This document shows positions 44,282 to 53,399 of a DNA stretch of 64,000 nt, piece by piece (position 1 is the stretch's first letter; each line of letters starts with the position of its first letter). This stretch comes from Limnothrix sp. FACHB-406 (GTDB taxonomy: Bacteria > Cyanobacteriota > Cyanobacteriia > CACIAM-69d). The notes beneath the pieces are model-generated. The model ran no database searches and was not told the DNA's origin. It worked only from the letters and a program-made list of their open reading frames with translations. The stretch spans positions 1 through 64,000 of the forward strand of contig NZ_JACJSP010000002.1 in the NCBI RefSeq assembly GCF_014698235.1. Direction: 5' to 3'. The position numbers and the translations under genes were made by a program.

Positions 44282-45181
44282 ATGCGCTTTATCAATCCTA
44301 AAACTGATTATGCTTTCAAAAAAATCTTTGGCTCCGAGCAGAGTCAGGATATTTTAATTAGCTTTCTGAATGCGGTTTTATATGAGGGAAATTCCACCAT
44401 TCGCGAGCTGGAGATTCTCAATCCTCATCTTGGGCCACGAATCCGTGGCTTCAAAGATACTTATCTCGACATTAAAGCAACGATCGCCGACAGTCACGGC
44501 CAAACCGAGACGGTGATCATTGAAATGCAGGTCTTAAATGTCGAAGGTTTCCAAAAACGCATTCTCTACAATGCTGCCAAAACTTACAGTAATCAATTGG
44601 CGATCGGGGATGGTTATACGGATCTGCAACCGGTGATTGCGCTCACGATCGTTGATTTTGAGATGTTTCCTGAGCTAGATCAACTCATTTCGCGCTTCGT
44701 TCTCAAAGAGAGAACCTATCTGACTGATTATTCGTCAATCTATGATATTGAGCTGGTGTTCATTGAATTACCCAAATTCCAAAAGGAACTTCCAGATCTA
44801 GAAACCTTGATGGATAAGTGGTTGTATTTTTTGAAAGCTGCCCGAAAGCTAGAGTCTGTGCCACCCAGTATGGAGGCGATTCCAGAGATTCAAAAAGCTT
44901 TTGCGATCGCAAACCAAGCCAACCTGAATGCTCAAGAGCTTGATGAGCTGGAGCATCAGGAAATTTTCATTCAGGATCAGCGTAATTCAATTAGAAAAGC
45001 TCTCAGCCAGGGCATCGAGCAGGGCATCGAGCAGGGCATTGAGCAAGGAAAACTGGCGGCGCAACGGGCGATCGCCCGACAGTTGTTGGGTGTGTTGGAT
45101 GATGAAGCGATTAGTCGCACAACGGGTCTTGATCTGGAGGCGATCGCCCAACTCAGGATTGATAACTCGCTAAACTCCTAA
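44282..45181 (+). CDS. Rpn-family recombination-promoting nuclease (PD-(D/E)XK transposase-like)
   Basis: 299 residues from ATG 44282 (MRFINPKTDYAFKKIFGSEQ), the usual start of this family. The PD-(D/E)XK core includes LDIKATIADSHGQTETVIIE and MQVLNVEGFQKRILYNAAKT. The C-terminal EQGIEQGIEQGK coil is a short tandem repeat (7-residue SQGIEQG pattern, 45008-45050). Members are mobile, very common in cyanobacteria and sometimes toxic; they are not part of a complete IS here. Confidence 0.85.
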   Translation: MRFINPKTDYAFKKIFGSEQSQDILISFLNAVLYEGNSTIRELEILNPHLGPRIRGFKDTYLDIKATIADSHGQTETVIIEMQVLNVEGFQKRILYNAAKTYSNQLAIGDGYTDLQPVIALTIVDFEMFPELDQLISRFVLKERTYLTDYSSIYDIELVFIELPKFQKELPDLETLMDKWLYFLKAARKLESVPPSMEAIPEIQKAFAIANQANLNAQELDELEHQEIFIQDQRNSIRKALSQGIEQGIEQGIEQGKLAAQRAIARQLLGVLDDEAISRTTGLDLEAIAQLRIDNSLNS

Positions 45182-45223
45182 AACTCATGTCTACCAGAGC
45201 TTTATGGTCGCAATAGTGGTGTG

Positions 45224-45754
45224 TTAGATTTCATCGGTCGCAGGAAAGTACCTTTTGAAGATGTCCTCCAAGTTGTCATAGAATCCCCACCCCATCCTAT
45301 CTGTGCTTTTAACAATGCGCAGGGCACGCGCCTCATACTCATTAATCAAGTTTTCGCTCGCTGCAAGTTCTGCAGCTCGCTCGAAGAGATCCTCGAAGGA
45401 TATATAGTACTCTTCATTGATGTCTCCGTAGGCAGCGGTAAACTCCACCCCAGTTTCGACACAGTAATAGATAAAATCGATCACCTGCTTCGGGCTGATG
45501 GCCTCGGCTTCGACACGTTGCAACATACGAAGGACAATTGATGGACTGCCGTTTCCGAACCCACGTTTGGGAAAAAACTCAGCTCGGACTTCCGCCTTAT
45601 AGTCATCAAATTCAGATATTGGTGTAGTGGGGTCAAACTTGGCAATTAGGAAACGCTCAACAGGAGGATTGCGCTTTGCCAAATCAAGCAAAATTTGCAC
45701 GAGTTCTTCTTTTGAGCAAGCTTTGAGATAAGTTTGAATAGTTTGTGCTTGCAT
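45224..45754 (-). CDS. DUF6155-family protein
   Basis: 176 residues. The pattern MQAQTIQTYLKACSKEELVQ at the start, and YCVETGVEFTAAYGDINEEY with SFEDLFERA later, matches DUF6155. These proteins are of unknown function. A terminal MGWGFYDNLEDIFKRYFP segment is also a conserved family feature. It is convergent with the Rpn gene, 43 bp apart. AT-rich, as the neighbouring accessory genes are. Confidence 0.7.
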   Translation of the reverse strand: MQAQTIQTYLKACSKEELVQILLDLAKRNPPVERFLIAKFDPTTPISEFDDYKAEVRAEFFPKRGFGNGSPSIVLRMLQRVEAEAISPKQVIDFIYYCVETGVEFTAAYGDINEEYYISFEDLFERAAELAASENLINEYEARALRIVKSTDRMGWGFYDNLEDIFKRYFPATDEI

Positions 45755-45931
45755 ACAATATGAGCCTAGACAAGGCAGCTAATTATGTCTTCAACCGCGA
45801 GTATAGGATAACTGTCCTTGGATGGGTATCGTCAAGCAACTGCGGTTTCAGCTCAGGATGATGGGGGTTATTTAGTAGTGCCTGTGGAGTAATGATGCTA
45901 ACCTGGCAGCAGTAATCTATGACTTCAGTTC

Positions 45932-46213
45932 ATGCCTGCTTGCCCTCAATGCCAATCCAGCCACACGGTCAAAAATGGTCGCATCCACAACGGCAAGCAA
46001 CGCTTCAAATGCAAAGCCTGTGGCCGACAGTTCATTGAGCACCCTACTCAGAAACGAGTCACACCCGAGCAGATTGCGCTCATTGATCGTCTGCTCCTAG
46101 AGCGCCTTTCCCAAGCAGCCATTGCGCGGGTCGCGCAGGTTTCTGAATCTTGGATCGAATCTTATGTGGCGGTTGCAGGTGGTCGCACTTTGCGGGCCAA
46201 GAAACCAGATTGA
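45932..46213 (+). pseudogene. IS1-family transposase remnant (InsA-like N-terminal part)
   Basis: 93 residues, MPACPQCQSSHTVKNGRIHN then QRFKCKACGRQF, the zinc-ribbon of IS1 InsA, followed by a helix-turn-helix (ISQAAIAR-type). The catalytic DDE/InsB part is missing: the frame ends at 46213 and the following 200 bp have no homologous frame. No terminal inverted repeats are certain. It is a decayed element within the accessory region. Confidence 0.75.
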
Positions 46214-46231
46214 TCAATTACCTAGCAACAA

Positions 46232-46257
46232 TTGAGTCATGCATTTGAGTCATGCAT
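46232..46257. repeat. Tandem repeat of 13 bp after IS1 remnant
   Basis: TTGAGTCATGCAT occurs twice in tandem (46232-46244 and 46245-46257). It lies 19 bp after the transposase remnant and may mark a deletion or insertion junction. Confidence 0.6.
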
Positions 46258-46435
46258 TGCGTTAGCGGATCTGTCGTTTGGTTTGGCGAACCCTGTCTTT
46301 TTCCCGTCACGAAGCAGCAAGCTAGCAATTGATTGATCACCACAATGCCCCTTGTTGATCGCTTGATGACTCATCATTACTTCACAGGCACTACTAAATT
46401 TTTCGTTTCCCTGAGTGGCAGGCTCTGGCCCCTTG

Positions 46436-47191
46436 ATGTTGTGGTTAATTGGCGGAACCAGCGATAGCCGTACCCTTGCCCAAGCCCTCGATCGCGCTGG
46501 TTTGCCCTGGATTGCCACGGTGGTGAACCCGGCGGCCGCGCGGCTCTATGACGGCTTAAACGGTGTGGTGCGATCGGGCGCGTTTGCTCCCGCTGACCTC
46601 ATGCCCTGGCTAGCCGATCGCGCCATCTGGGGCATCATCGACGCATCCCACCCCTTCGCCACGGAAATTTCCCAGCAAGCGATCGCCGCCGCCGCCCTTC
46701 GATCAATTCCCTATCTGCGATTTGAGCGGCCCGCCATTCCCCTGGAGCCGCCGGCCCTGAAATTGCCCAATCTAGCCGCCGCATTGTGCGATCGATTCCT
46801 GCGCGATCGGCTGGTGTTGTTCACTTTGGGGGTGAAGGCCTTGCCGCAGATTTTGCCCTGGCGCGATCGGGTGGCGGCTTTGTGGGTGCGGGTGTTGCCG
46901 GAGTCCGTGGCCCAGGCGATCGCCCTCGGGTTCGATCGCTCAGAGGTGATTGGCCAGCGCCTGCCGGTGGATCCGGCCCAAGAGCGAGCTGACTGGCAAA
47001 ATCGGGCGATCGAAGTGGTTGTTACTAAAGCAGCCGGGGCAGCGGGAGGGCTGGATCTCAAACAAGCGTTGGCAAGGGAATTAGGCGTGCAGTTGCTGGT
47101 GATCGATCGCCCTTCGATTGTCTATCCTGCGCAAACCGATCAAATTGATGAGGTGGTGGCGTTTGCCCATTGGGCGATCGGTTCGCTGTAG
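46436..47191 (+). CDS. cobK: Cobalt-precorrin/precorrin-6A reductase
   Basis: About 251 residues from ATG 46436; GTG 46415 would add 7. It reduces precorrin-6A using NADPH in corrin ring synthesis. The N-terminal LIGGTSDSRTLAQALDRAGL binds nucleotide. IDASHPFATEISQQAI is the family's DATHPFA signature, and LFTLGVKALPQIL and KAAGAAGGLDLKQALARELG follow. Other corrin genes, cobI and cobH, are 5 kb away and on the other strand, so the pathway is split. GC-rich coding, unlike the AT-rich genes beside it. Confidence 0.9.
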   Translation: MLWLIGGTSDSRTLAQALDRAGLPWIATVVNPAAARLYDGLNGVVRSGAFAPADLMPWLADRAIWGIIDASHPFATEISQQAIAAAALRSIPYLRFERPAIPLEPPALKLPNLAAALCDRFLRDRLVLFTLGVKALPQILPWRDRVAALWVRVLPESVAQAIALGFDRSEVIGQRLPVDPAQERADWQNRAIEVVVTKAAGAAGGLDLKQALARELGVQLLVIDRPSIVYPAQTDQIDEVVAFAHWAIGSL

Positions 47192-47335
47192 GCGGTTGGT
47201 AACCAGTTCGCCTATCCACTGTGGTCAGCATCTGCACTTTCTCTTCAGCATCTTTTTAAGGGAATCTTAAATAAGTGCTTATTTTCAAAAATTGAATAAG
47301 TGATACGATTCGAACATCTGCCCTCAACGAACCCC

Positions 47336-47761
47336 ATGAAGCTTTTCTGGATTTTCGGTTCATTGCTGCTTCCGTTGGCACTCGCCCCGATCGCCCAAGC
47401 GGAAGCCCCTCGATCGGATGAAATGCAGCTATCCCAGGCTGACCCCACAGCTCCCTTGGTTAATGTTTGTTATGTCGTGAACCTTCAGCAAGGACAGCTT
47501 GCTGTTCGTAACAGCCCCGGTGGTCAATCCCGCGCTGGCTTGGATAACTACAACATGGTTGAGGTTTACCGTCAGCAAGGCAATTGGTCTTGTGTTCGAG
47601 TTTTGGAAGGGCCTAACTCCCGCGTCGCAGGAATCGAAGGCTGGGTTAATAGCAGTTATTTGGAGTGTGATCAGCGCAATTGCTATCGAGCTTGTGGTTC
47701 CCTCATTGAAACCCGCAATCGTGTAAATGCGCGTGCTCGCCCTGGTATTTGCAGCCGCTAA
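47336..47761 (+). CDS. Secreted SH3-like domain protein
   Basis: 141 residues from ATG 47336. A clear signal peptide (MKLFWIFGSLLLPLALAPIAQA, cleavage before EAPRS) exports it. The mature protein has one bacterial SH3-like domain: NLQQGQLAVRNSPGGQSRAG, then MVEVYRQQGNWSCVRVL and GWVNSSYLECD. Several cysteines (CYVVN, WSCV, ECDQRNCYRAC) could form disulfides. The frame upstream to 47300 is not needed. Function in the envelope is unknown. Confidence 0.75.
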   Translation: MKLFWIFGSLLLPLALAPIAQAEAPRSDEMQLSQADPTAPLVNVCYVVNLQQGQLAVRNSPGGQSRAGLDNYNMVEVYRQQGNWSCVRVLEGPNSRVAGIEGWVNSSYLECDQRNCYRACGSLIETRNRVNARARPGICSR

Positions 47762-47764
47762 TCA

Positions 47765-47807
47765 AGCCGTAGGTTGAATTTTGTAAAACCCAACCTACGG
47801 CTCTTTA
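47765..47807 (+). terminator. Intrinsic terminator after the SH3-like gene
   Basis: AGCCGTAGGTTG (47765-47776) is fully complementary to CAACCTACGGCT (47791-47802), a 12-bp stem with a 14-nt loop, followed by CTTTAT. It serves the plus strand and may also be used by the minus-strand gene that ends at 47823. Confidence 0.75.
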
Positions 47808-47822
47808 TCAAGGCTATTAAGT

Positions 47823-48371
47823 TTAATCCTTTGCGAGAGATGAAATACTGAGAAATGGAGACAGACTAAGTTCCAGTTCAGCCTGCAGTTTGGCAAGCTT
47901 CTTCTTTTGCTCGGTAAGCATTTGATCCATCTTGTCTAACTCTATTTGACTGGACGCATCTTTTTTAAGCCTGAACTCTTCAGCTAAGAAGTTCCTGCGT
48001 TCTTGCATGCGAGCGATTTTGTCGGTTTCAGAAAAAAGGAGCTTCAATTGTGTAGAAATTTCTTCATCAAATAGCCATTTTGAATTTTGAGCTGCCTGCC
48101 AAAACAATAACCTCTCTTCTTCCGTTGAGCATTTTTCAAATATTGCAAAGCTCAAAGACTTACTTACTGTTTGAAAGATCTCTAATCTTTTCTCAAATAA
48201 ATCTAATTTTAGCTTTCTTCTTGCGGTCTTTAATTGACCACATGCAATTAGAACTCCTAGGAGTGCGATAAGCGGTGTAGAAAGAGCAGATGAAAGCTTA
48301 ATTAAATCAAATTGTTGCGAAGCATAGGTAGAGAGCAGCAGATCCATGATTTCAGTAGCTGTGTTTAGCAT
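47823..48371 (-). CDS. Hypothetical membrane-anchored coiled-coil protein
   Basis: 182 residues, ATG 48371. One membrane helix (about 29-46, LSTPLIALLGVLIACGQL) is followed by a basic stretch (KTARRKLKLDLFEKRLE). A long helix follows, ending in a coiled coil (residues about 115-170, RMQERRNFLAEEFRLKK and EQKKKLAKLQAELELSL). No family is recognised. The AT-rich codon use (AAA, TTT, ATT) is unlike nearby core genes and points to transfer. Confidence 0.65.
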   Translation of the reverse strand: MLNTATEIMDLLLSTYASQQFDLIKLSSALSTPLIALLGVLIACGQLKTARRKLKLDLFEKRLEIFQTVSKSLSFAIFEKCSTEEERLLFWQAAQNSKWLFDEEISTQLKLLFSETDKIARMQERRNFLAEEFRLKKDASSQIELDKMDQMLTEQKKKLAKLQAELELSLSPFLSISSLAKD

Positions 48372-48642
48372 GGTTTCGTTACTTGATCATTATAGTAGCT
48401 AGTAGAATGAACATTGCCCACCGCTCTCTAGGAGAGGCGCTATTCATTTCAAAAGCAATCATTACCTTTTCCCTGAATACAATCGCATCGCTTGGGTTAT
48501 GGATTGTGGATGGGCAACTTGGATCCTACGGGCTATTACTGCCACGATGGAAACTAAAATTTATAGTTAATATTGTTTTGAAAGAGCGCCTTATCTGTGG
48601 CTGCTTAGGTTTGGGGTCTTTCGCTCTATTGCTTCAAACATC

Positions 48643-49167
48643 ATGGAAAACATCAGAATTAAGCGATTTCGGGCGATTTTTGAATCTCGCCTAGAAACCT
48701 TAAGCCATTTGCTGGATATTGCCGATTCTCACTTTGTCACCGATCGGGCTGCCCTCTTTCAGCTTCGGCTTGCGCCCGACATGCTGCCCTTTGGCACACA
48801 AATCGCCTTTACCTGTAACCAGCCGCGTAACTTTGCCCTTTGGTGCGCTGACCAACCCGCTAGCAACTTGAACCCCGAAGTGACCACCTTGGAAACTGCT
48901 CGAGATTACATCACCTCCACCCGAGAGTTGCTGAGCCAGATTAACGCCGGAGATGCCAAACTCTCAGAAATTCATCGCATTGACCTAGGAGAAGGCCTAT
49001 CGCTGGAGTTGCCAGGATTAGCCTATGTGGATGATTTTTTGATGCCGAACTTCTACTTTCACCTAACTACAACCTATGGCATTTTGCGGATGGCTGGTGC
49101 TGCAATTGGGAAGCGAGATTTTATGATGCACCTCATGCCCTTTGTGAAACGGGATCCCAGTTGCTAG
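48643..49167 (+). CDS. DUF1993-family protein
   Basis: 174 residues, ATG 48643. The DUF1993 pattern is seen: LSHLLDIADSHF, the central PDMLPFGTQIAFTCNQPRNF and C-terminal MPNFYFHLTTTYGILRMAGA with IGKRDFMMHL. The fold is related to DinB-like helical bundles; the function is unknown. It is followed by lpdA, 137 bp later. Confidence 0.85.
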   Translation: MENIRIKRFRAIFESRLETLSHLLDIADSHFVTDRAALFQLRLAPDMLPFGTQIAFTCNQPRNFALWCADQPASNLNPEVTTLETARDYITSTRELLSQINAGDAKLSEIHRIDLGEGLSLELPGLAYVDDFLMPNFYFHLTTTYGILRMAGAAIGKRDFMMHLMPFVKRDPSC

Positions 49168-49304
49168 CGATCGACCAATCTATTGGATGCTAACGGTGAG
49201 ACTGAGCGAGCCGGGGCGGCTTGGTGGCCGGGTGGCAATTGCCCGATCGCCCCTTTCGCCGGACAATGGGGACTTTGAGAGCAATCCAAACCCAGGAGGC
49301 GGGC

Positions 49305-50759
49305 GTGACTCAAGAATTCGACTACGACTTGTTGATCCTCGGAGCCGGAGTCGGCGGCCATGGTGCAGCACTGCACGCCGTCGCCTGTGGCCTGAAAACG
49401 GCGATCGTGGAAGCAGCCGAAATGGGCGGCACCTGCGTTAACCGGGGTTGCATTCCTTCCAAGGCTTTGCTGGCGGCTTCCGGCCGGGTGCGCGATCTTC
49501 GCAATGCCGCCCACCTCAAAGCCATGGGGATTCAAGTGGGCGGCGTGCAGTTCGATCGCCAGGCGATCGCCGACCACGCCACTAATCTCGTGGGCAAAAT
49601 CCAAGGCGACCTGACCAACAGCCTGAAGCGGATTGGCGTAGACATCATCCAGGGTTGGGGCAAGCTGCTGGCTCCCCAAAAGGTGGAAGTGAACACCGCC
49701 GACGGCAACCGCACGATCACCAAAACGATCAGCGCCCGCAATATTTTGATTTCCACCGGGTCGGTGCCCTTTGTGCCGCCGGGAATCGAGCTGGATGGCA
49801 AAACGGTGTTCACCAGCGATGAAGCGGTGCGGCTGGAATCCGTGCCCCAATGGGTGGCGATCATCGGCAGCGGCTACATCGGGTTGGAATTCTCCGATGT
49901 GTACACGGCCCTGGGCGCGGAAGTGACGATGATCGAAGCCCTCGATCAACTGATGCCCGGTTTTGATCCGGACATCGCCAAGGTGGCCAAGCGGACGCTG
50001 ATCGATCAGCGCGACATCGAAACCTATACCGGCGTGTTTGCCACCAAGATCACCCCCGGCGCGCCAGTGACGATCGAACTGACCGACGCGAAAACCAAGG
50101 AAGTGGTGGACGTGTTGGAGGTGGATGCTTGCTTGGTGGCTACGGGTCGCCGCCCCGCCACAGCCAATATTGGTCTGGAGAATGTGGGTGTGGAAACCAA
50201 CCGCCCCGGCTTCATTCCCGTCAATGGCAAGATGCAGGTGCTAAAGGATGGCGAACCCGTACCGCACCTCTGGGCGATCGGGGATGCGACGGGGCAAATG
50301 ATGCTGGCCCACGCGGCTTCGGCCCAGGGCGTGGTCGTCGTGGAAAACATCTGCGGGCGCGATCGGGAAGTCGATTACCGCAGCATTCCCGCCGCCGCCT
50401 TCACCCATCCCGAAATTAGCTTCGTCGGTTTGACGGAACCCCAAGCCAAGGAACTGGGCGAGGCGGAAGGCTTCAGCGTGGGTACGACTCGCACCTATTT
50501 CAAGGGCAACTCCAAGGCGATCGCCGAGGGCGAAGGCGACGGCCTGGCCAAGGTGATTTTCCGCAAGGACACGGGCGAAGTGTTGGGCGCGCATATCTTT
50601 GGCATCCACGCTTCGGACTTGATCCAAGAGGTGGCCACGGCGATCGCCCAGCGCGACTCCGTGAAGAACCTGGCCTTTGTGGTTCACGCGCACCCGACCC
50701 TCTCGGAAGTGATCGACGAAGCCTACAAGCGGGCCGAGCGGGAACTAGCTGAGGTCTAG
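49305..50759 (+). CDS. lpdA: Dihydrolipoyl dehydrogenase (E3)
   Basis: 484 residues from GTG 49305, chosen because AGGAGG (49294-49299) precedes it at ideal spacing; the frame runs on upstream to 49221 without support. It oxidises dihydrolipoamide of the pyruvate dehydrogenase and glycine cleavage complexes. FAD-binding [15 protein letters not shown], redox-active disulfide [16 protein letters not shown]-binding [13 protein letters not shown], and C-terminal HAHPTLSEV with the catalytic His. It is 8 bp ahead of the TylF-like gene, probably one transcript. Confidence 0.95.
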   Translation: MTQEFDYDLLILGAGVGGHGAALHAVACGLKTAIVEAAEMGGTCVNRGCIPSKALLAASGRVRDLRNAAHLKAMGIQVGGVQFDRQAIADHATNLVGKIQGDLTNSLKRIGVDIIQGWGKLLAPQKVEVNTADGNRTITKTISARNILISTGSVPFVPPGIELDGKTVFTSDEAVRLESVPQWVAIIGSGYIGLEFSDVYTALGAEVTMIEALDQLMPGFDPDIAKVAKRTLIDQRDIETYTGVFATKITPGAPVTIELTDAKTKEVVDVLEVDACLVATGRRPATANIGLENVGVETNRPGFIPVNGKMQVLKDGEPVPHLWAIGDATGQMMLAHAASAQGVVVVENICGRDREVDYRSIPAAAFTHPEISFVGLTEPQAKELGEAEGFSVGTTRTYFKGNSKAIAEGEGDGLAKVIFRKDTGEVLGAHIFGIHASDLIQEVATAIAQRDSVKNLAFVVHAHPTLSEVIDEAYKRAERELAEV

Positions 50760-50767
50760 AGCGAGCC

Positions 50768-51547
50768 ATGCATAATCCTGAACTGGGGGAAGTCGTCTAC
50801 GATCGCGACGGTCTCCGCAGCGTCCACAACCACGAATTCATGGACGATCTCGCCTTCCAACGGGCCTACGCGCGCGGCGTGCAGGCCGTGGGCTGGGATT
50901 ACCAATGGCATTGGCGCGTCCATGTGGGTCTGTGGGCGGCGGCCACGGCGGCCCAACTGCCGGGGGACTTTGTGGAATGCGGTGTGAATCACGGCTTCCT
51001 CAGTTCGGCGATTATGAATTACCTGGATTGGAACCGGGGCGATCGCACCTTCTATCTGCTCGACACGTTCCAGGGGCTAGATCCCAAATATGTGTCTGAT
51101 CGCGAACGGGCCGGCGGCATCCTCGACAAAAACCGCGAGCTGCTCGACAACGGCTTCTACGTTAGTGGTGTGGAGTCCGTGCGCCGCAACTTCAGTGAAT
51201 GGCCCAAAGCCAAAATCATTGAGGGATCGATTCCAGAAACCTTGCCGCAGATTGATTCCGGGGCGATCGCCTTTGTCCACATTGACCTGAACTGCTCACC
51301 GCCGGAAGTGGCGGCCCTGGAGTTTCTGTGGCCGCGACTCGTGCCGGGAGCGGTGATTTTGTTGGATGACTACGCCTACAACGGCTATCGCCCGCAAAAA
51401 TTGGGCATGGATGACTTTGCCCGCCAAAAGCAGGTGGCGATCGCCTCGTTACCCACGGGCCAAGGGTTGCTGATTCGCCCGCCCGATCGACCCCCAGCAC
51501 CGGGGACAGCGGCCGTTGCACCAGCGGCAACCATGGTGATTTTTTAG
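50768..51547 (+). CDS. TylF/MycF-like O-methyltransferase family protein
   Basis: 259 residues. The TylF-type SAM-dependent fold: FVECGVNHGFLSSAIMNYLD (SAM-binding, usually E-x-G-v-x-x-G), YLLDTFQGLDPKYVSDRERA, and VHIDLNCSPPEVAALEFLWP followed by ILLDDYAYNGYRPQK. The metal-binding Asp residues D(L/C)N and LDDY are present. The substrate may be a sugar or polyol; the family name does not prove macrolide chemistry. It is 8 bp downstream of lpdA and convergent with cobI. Confidence 0.85.
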   Translation: MHNPELGEVVYDRDGLRSVHNHEFMDDLAFQRAYARGVQAVGWDYQWHWRVHVGLWAAATAAQLPGDFVECGVNHGFLSSAIMNYLDWNRGDRTFYLLDTFQGLDPKYVSDRERAGGILDKNRELLDNGFYVSGVESVRRNFSEWPKAKIIEGSIPETLPQIDSGAIAFVHIDLNCSPPEVAALEFLWPRLVPGAVILLDDYAYNGYRPQKLGMDDFARQKQVAIASLPTGQGLLIRPPDRPPAPGTAAVAPAATMVIF

Positions 51548-51548
51548 C

Positions 51549-52250
51549 CTAGGCTCCCGGTTGGCGGTGGCTGGGAATTAGGATCAGCGACCAGTAGGGC
51601 ACGGCGGCCGGGTCTACCTGGTCGATCGCCTGGATTTGTTGCTGCGGTAGGGTTGCCCGTTCGATGTAGATTGATCGCCCCGTTAGCCCCAACTCATCGA
51701 GCACCGATCGCACCTTCCCAAAATGCCGCCCCAGTTTGATAATCACCGCCGCATCGGTTTGGGCTAGGCGATCGCGCAGGGTCGGGCGATCGAGCGTGGC
51801 CGGCAAAATCGTCAGCACGTCTTGGCGATAGGTTAGGGGCACTTGGGCCACGTCCGCCGCCGCCAGGGTGGAGGAAATCCCCGGTACTAGCTCTGTGGGG
51901 AAGCGATCGCCCAGTCGATTTAGCAGATACATGAACGAACCGTAGAGCATCGGTTCCCCCTCGCAGAGCACCGCCACATCGCGCCCCGCCGCCAGGTGAG
52001 CCGCAATCTCCGCCGCGCCGCGATCGTAGCCCGCCGCCGCCGACTCCTGGGGGCTGAAGGGCAGGACGATCGGGACTTCGATTTGCGTCGGTTGCAAGAA
52101 CGCCGCCACGATCGCCCGCGCCACCGAGCCGCCATCGGCCGCCGCCGGATAGGCCACCACCGGCACGGTCGTTAAAATCCGGTGCGCCTTCAGGGTCAGC
52201 AATTCCGGGTCGCCCGGCCCCACGCCCAGGCCGTAGAGCTTGCCCGTCAC
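51549..52250 (-). CDS. cobI: Precorrin-2 C20-methyltransferase
   Basis: 233 residues from GTG 52250. The frame remains open further upstream, but that part overlaps cobH in another frame and is not coding. SAM-dependent tetrapyrrole methylase: VTGKLYGLGVGPGDPELLTL at the N-terminus, EGEPMLYGSFMYL (the E-G-D/E-P motif) and LVPGISSTLAAADVAQVPLT. It overlaps the cobH stop by GTGA, so the two are translationally coupled. Part of the corrin ring pathway with cobH and cobK. Confidence 0.92.
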   Translation of the reverse strand: MTGKLYGLGVGPGDPELLTLKAHRILTTVPVVAYPAAADGGSVARAIVAAFLQPTQIEVPIVLPFSPQESAAAGYDRGAAEIAAHLAAGRDVAVLCEGEPMLYGSFMYLLNRLGDRFPTELVPGISSTLAAADVAQVPLTYRQDVLTILPATLDRPTLRDRLAQTDAAVIIKLGRHFGKVRSVLDELGLTGRSIYIERATLPQQQIQAIDQVDPAAVPYWSLILIPSHRQPGA

Positions 52251-52873
52251 GCTTCCAGCTCCTTCGCCAGGGCATTCACCGCCGCCGCCGCGATCGCACT
52301 GCCGCCCCGCCGCCCATGCAGCGTGATGAACGGCACACCGCGCGAATTGGCCGCCAATTCCGCCTTCGACTCCGCCGCTCCCACAAATCCCACCGGGAAG
52401 CCCAAAATCAGCGCCGGTTTTGACCAACCCGCATCCAGCAATTCCAGCAGGTGAAACAAAGCCGTGGGCGCATTCCCGATCGCCACCACGGCCCCCGCCA
52501 AGTGGGGCCGCCACAGTTCCACCGCCGCCGCCGATCGGGTGTTGCCAATTTCCTGGGCCAACGGCCGCACTGCTGGATCGCCCAGGGTGCAGATCACCGG
52601 ATTCGTGGCCGGCAATCGATCGCGGATGATGCCCTGCACCACCATTTGCGCATCGCAAAGGATCGGCGCGCCGGCCGCCAGGGCCGATCGGCCGATCGTC
52701 GCTGCACCGGCCGTGGCCTGCAAATCCGTCACCAAATCTGTCATCCCGCAAGCATGGATCAGCCGCACCGCCACCGGCTGCAAATCCGTGGGCAATTGTG
52801 CCAAATCCACCTCCGCCCGAATCGTGGCGAAGGACTGTTCATAAATGGCTTGACCATCGCGCAGGTATTGCAA
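52247..52873 (-). CDS. cobH: Precorrin-8X methylmutase
   Basis: 208 residues from TTG 52873 (MQYLRDGQAIYEQSFATIRA). CobH/CbiC moves a methyl from C11 to C12 of the corrin. The family's catalytic His is in RLIHACGMTDL, and the VGNAPTAL-type AIGNAPTALFHLLELL and GFPVGFVGAAESKAEL segments are present. Upstream gene of a coupled pair with cobI; no promoter evident in the adjacent 500 bp on the minus strand. Confidence 0.93.
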   Translation of the reverse strand: MQYLRDGQAIYEQSFATIRAEVDLAQLPTDLQPVAVRLIHACGMTDLVTDLQATAGAATIGRSALAAGAPILCDAQMVVQGIIRDRLPATNPVICTLGDPAVRPLAQEIGNTRSAAAVELWRPHLAGAVVAIGNAPTALFHLLELLDAGWSKPALILGFPVGFVGAAESKAELAANSRGVPFITLHGRRGGSAIAAAAVNALAKELEA

Positions 52874-53399
52874 GGCAGGGCGATCTCAACAGCGCAAAAA
52901 CAGGTTAAGACTGACCCAAGGGGATGGTTTCCTGAGCCGATGGATGGGGTTGAATGGGCCCAAGACTCAGCCAGTCAGCTTGTTCAGAATATCAGGCGAA
53001 TTCGATCGCGGATCCGGCAACTGCTGAATTCTGGGTCAGCAGTCCTTGGGCAACTCCATGGGCAATGGCCTACGGCCACCGATTCAAGACCAGTCCAAAA
53101 GAGGATGGATTCGGATGATTGAAGCGGTTCTCGGCAATCCTTTTTACATGTATTAATTAATACCTAAAATAGGACATTGATTCCGTAATTCCCTTGGCAG
53201 TGAGAAGATCAGCAAAAGCAATAAAACCCAATGCGGACTGAGATTAATCCATGCCTTTGGGTTGACTGTGGGGTTCGATCGGGCAAGTCCAATCTGCCCC
53301 CCACTGGAGACTTCTGATTAGACTGAAGCAGTTGCTAAAAATTATTGAAGAAAAGATGCAACGAACGGTAAATGCTCCCCATGTTGGAGTAGGGATCCT
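52874..53399. other. Regulatory intergenic region between cobH and the Amt-cyclase gene
   Basis: 526 bp between divergent genes. Contains a GTA-N8-TAC NtcA-type box at 53150-53163 (listed). The remaining 250 bp to 52874 show no feature. The Amt-cyclase start is preceded by GGAGTAGGG (53385-53393). Confidence 0.6.
53150..53191 (+). promoter_or_regulatory. NtcA-dependent promoter of the Amt-cyclase gene (predicted)
   Basis: GTATTAATTAATAC (53150-53163) is a perfect palindrome of the NtcA consensus GTA-N8-TAC. After exactly 22 nt comes TAATTC (53186-53191), close to the TAN3T -10 of NtcA-activated class II promoters, differing only in the last base. Transcription would start near 53198, leaving a 200-nt leader to GTG 53400. 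Confidence 0.7.

Noticed and set aside
48383-48694. 103-codon frame before the DUF1993 gene
   Set aside because: Overlaps the start of the DUF1993 gene in another frame; hydrophobic content is modest and there is no clear Shine-Dalgarno.
52251-52751. Extended frame upstream of cobI
   Set aside because: Gly/Ala-rich reading over cobH; the family N-terminus begins at GTG 52250, which overlaps the cobH stop as a coupled start.
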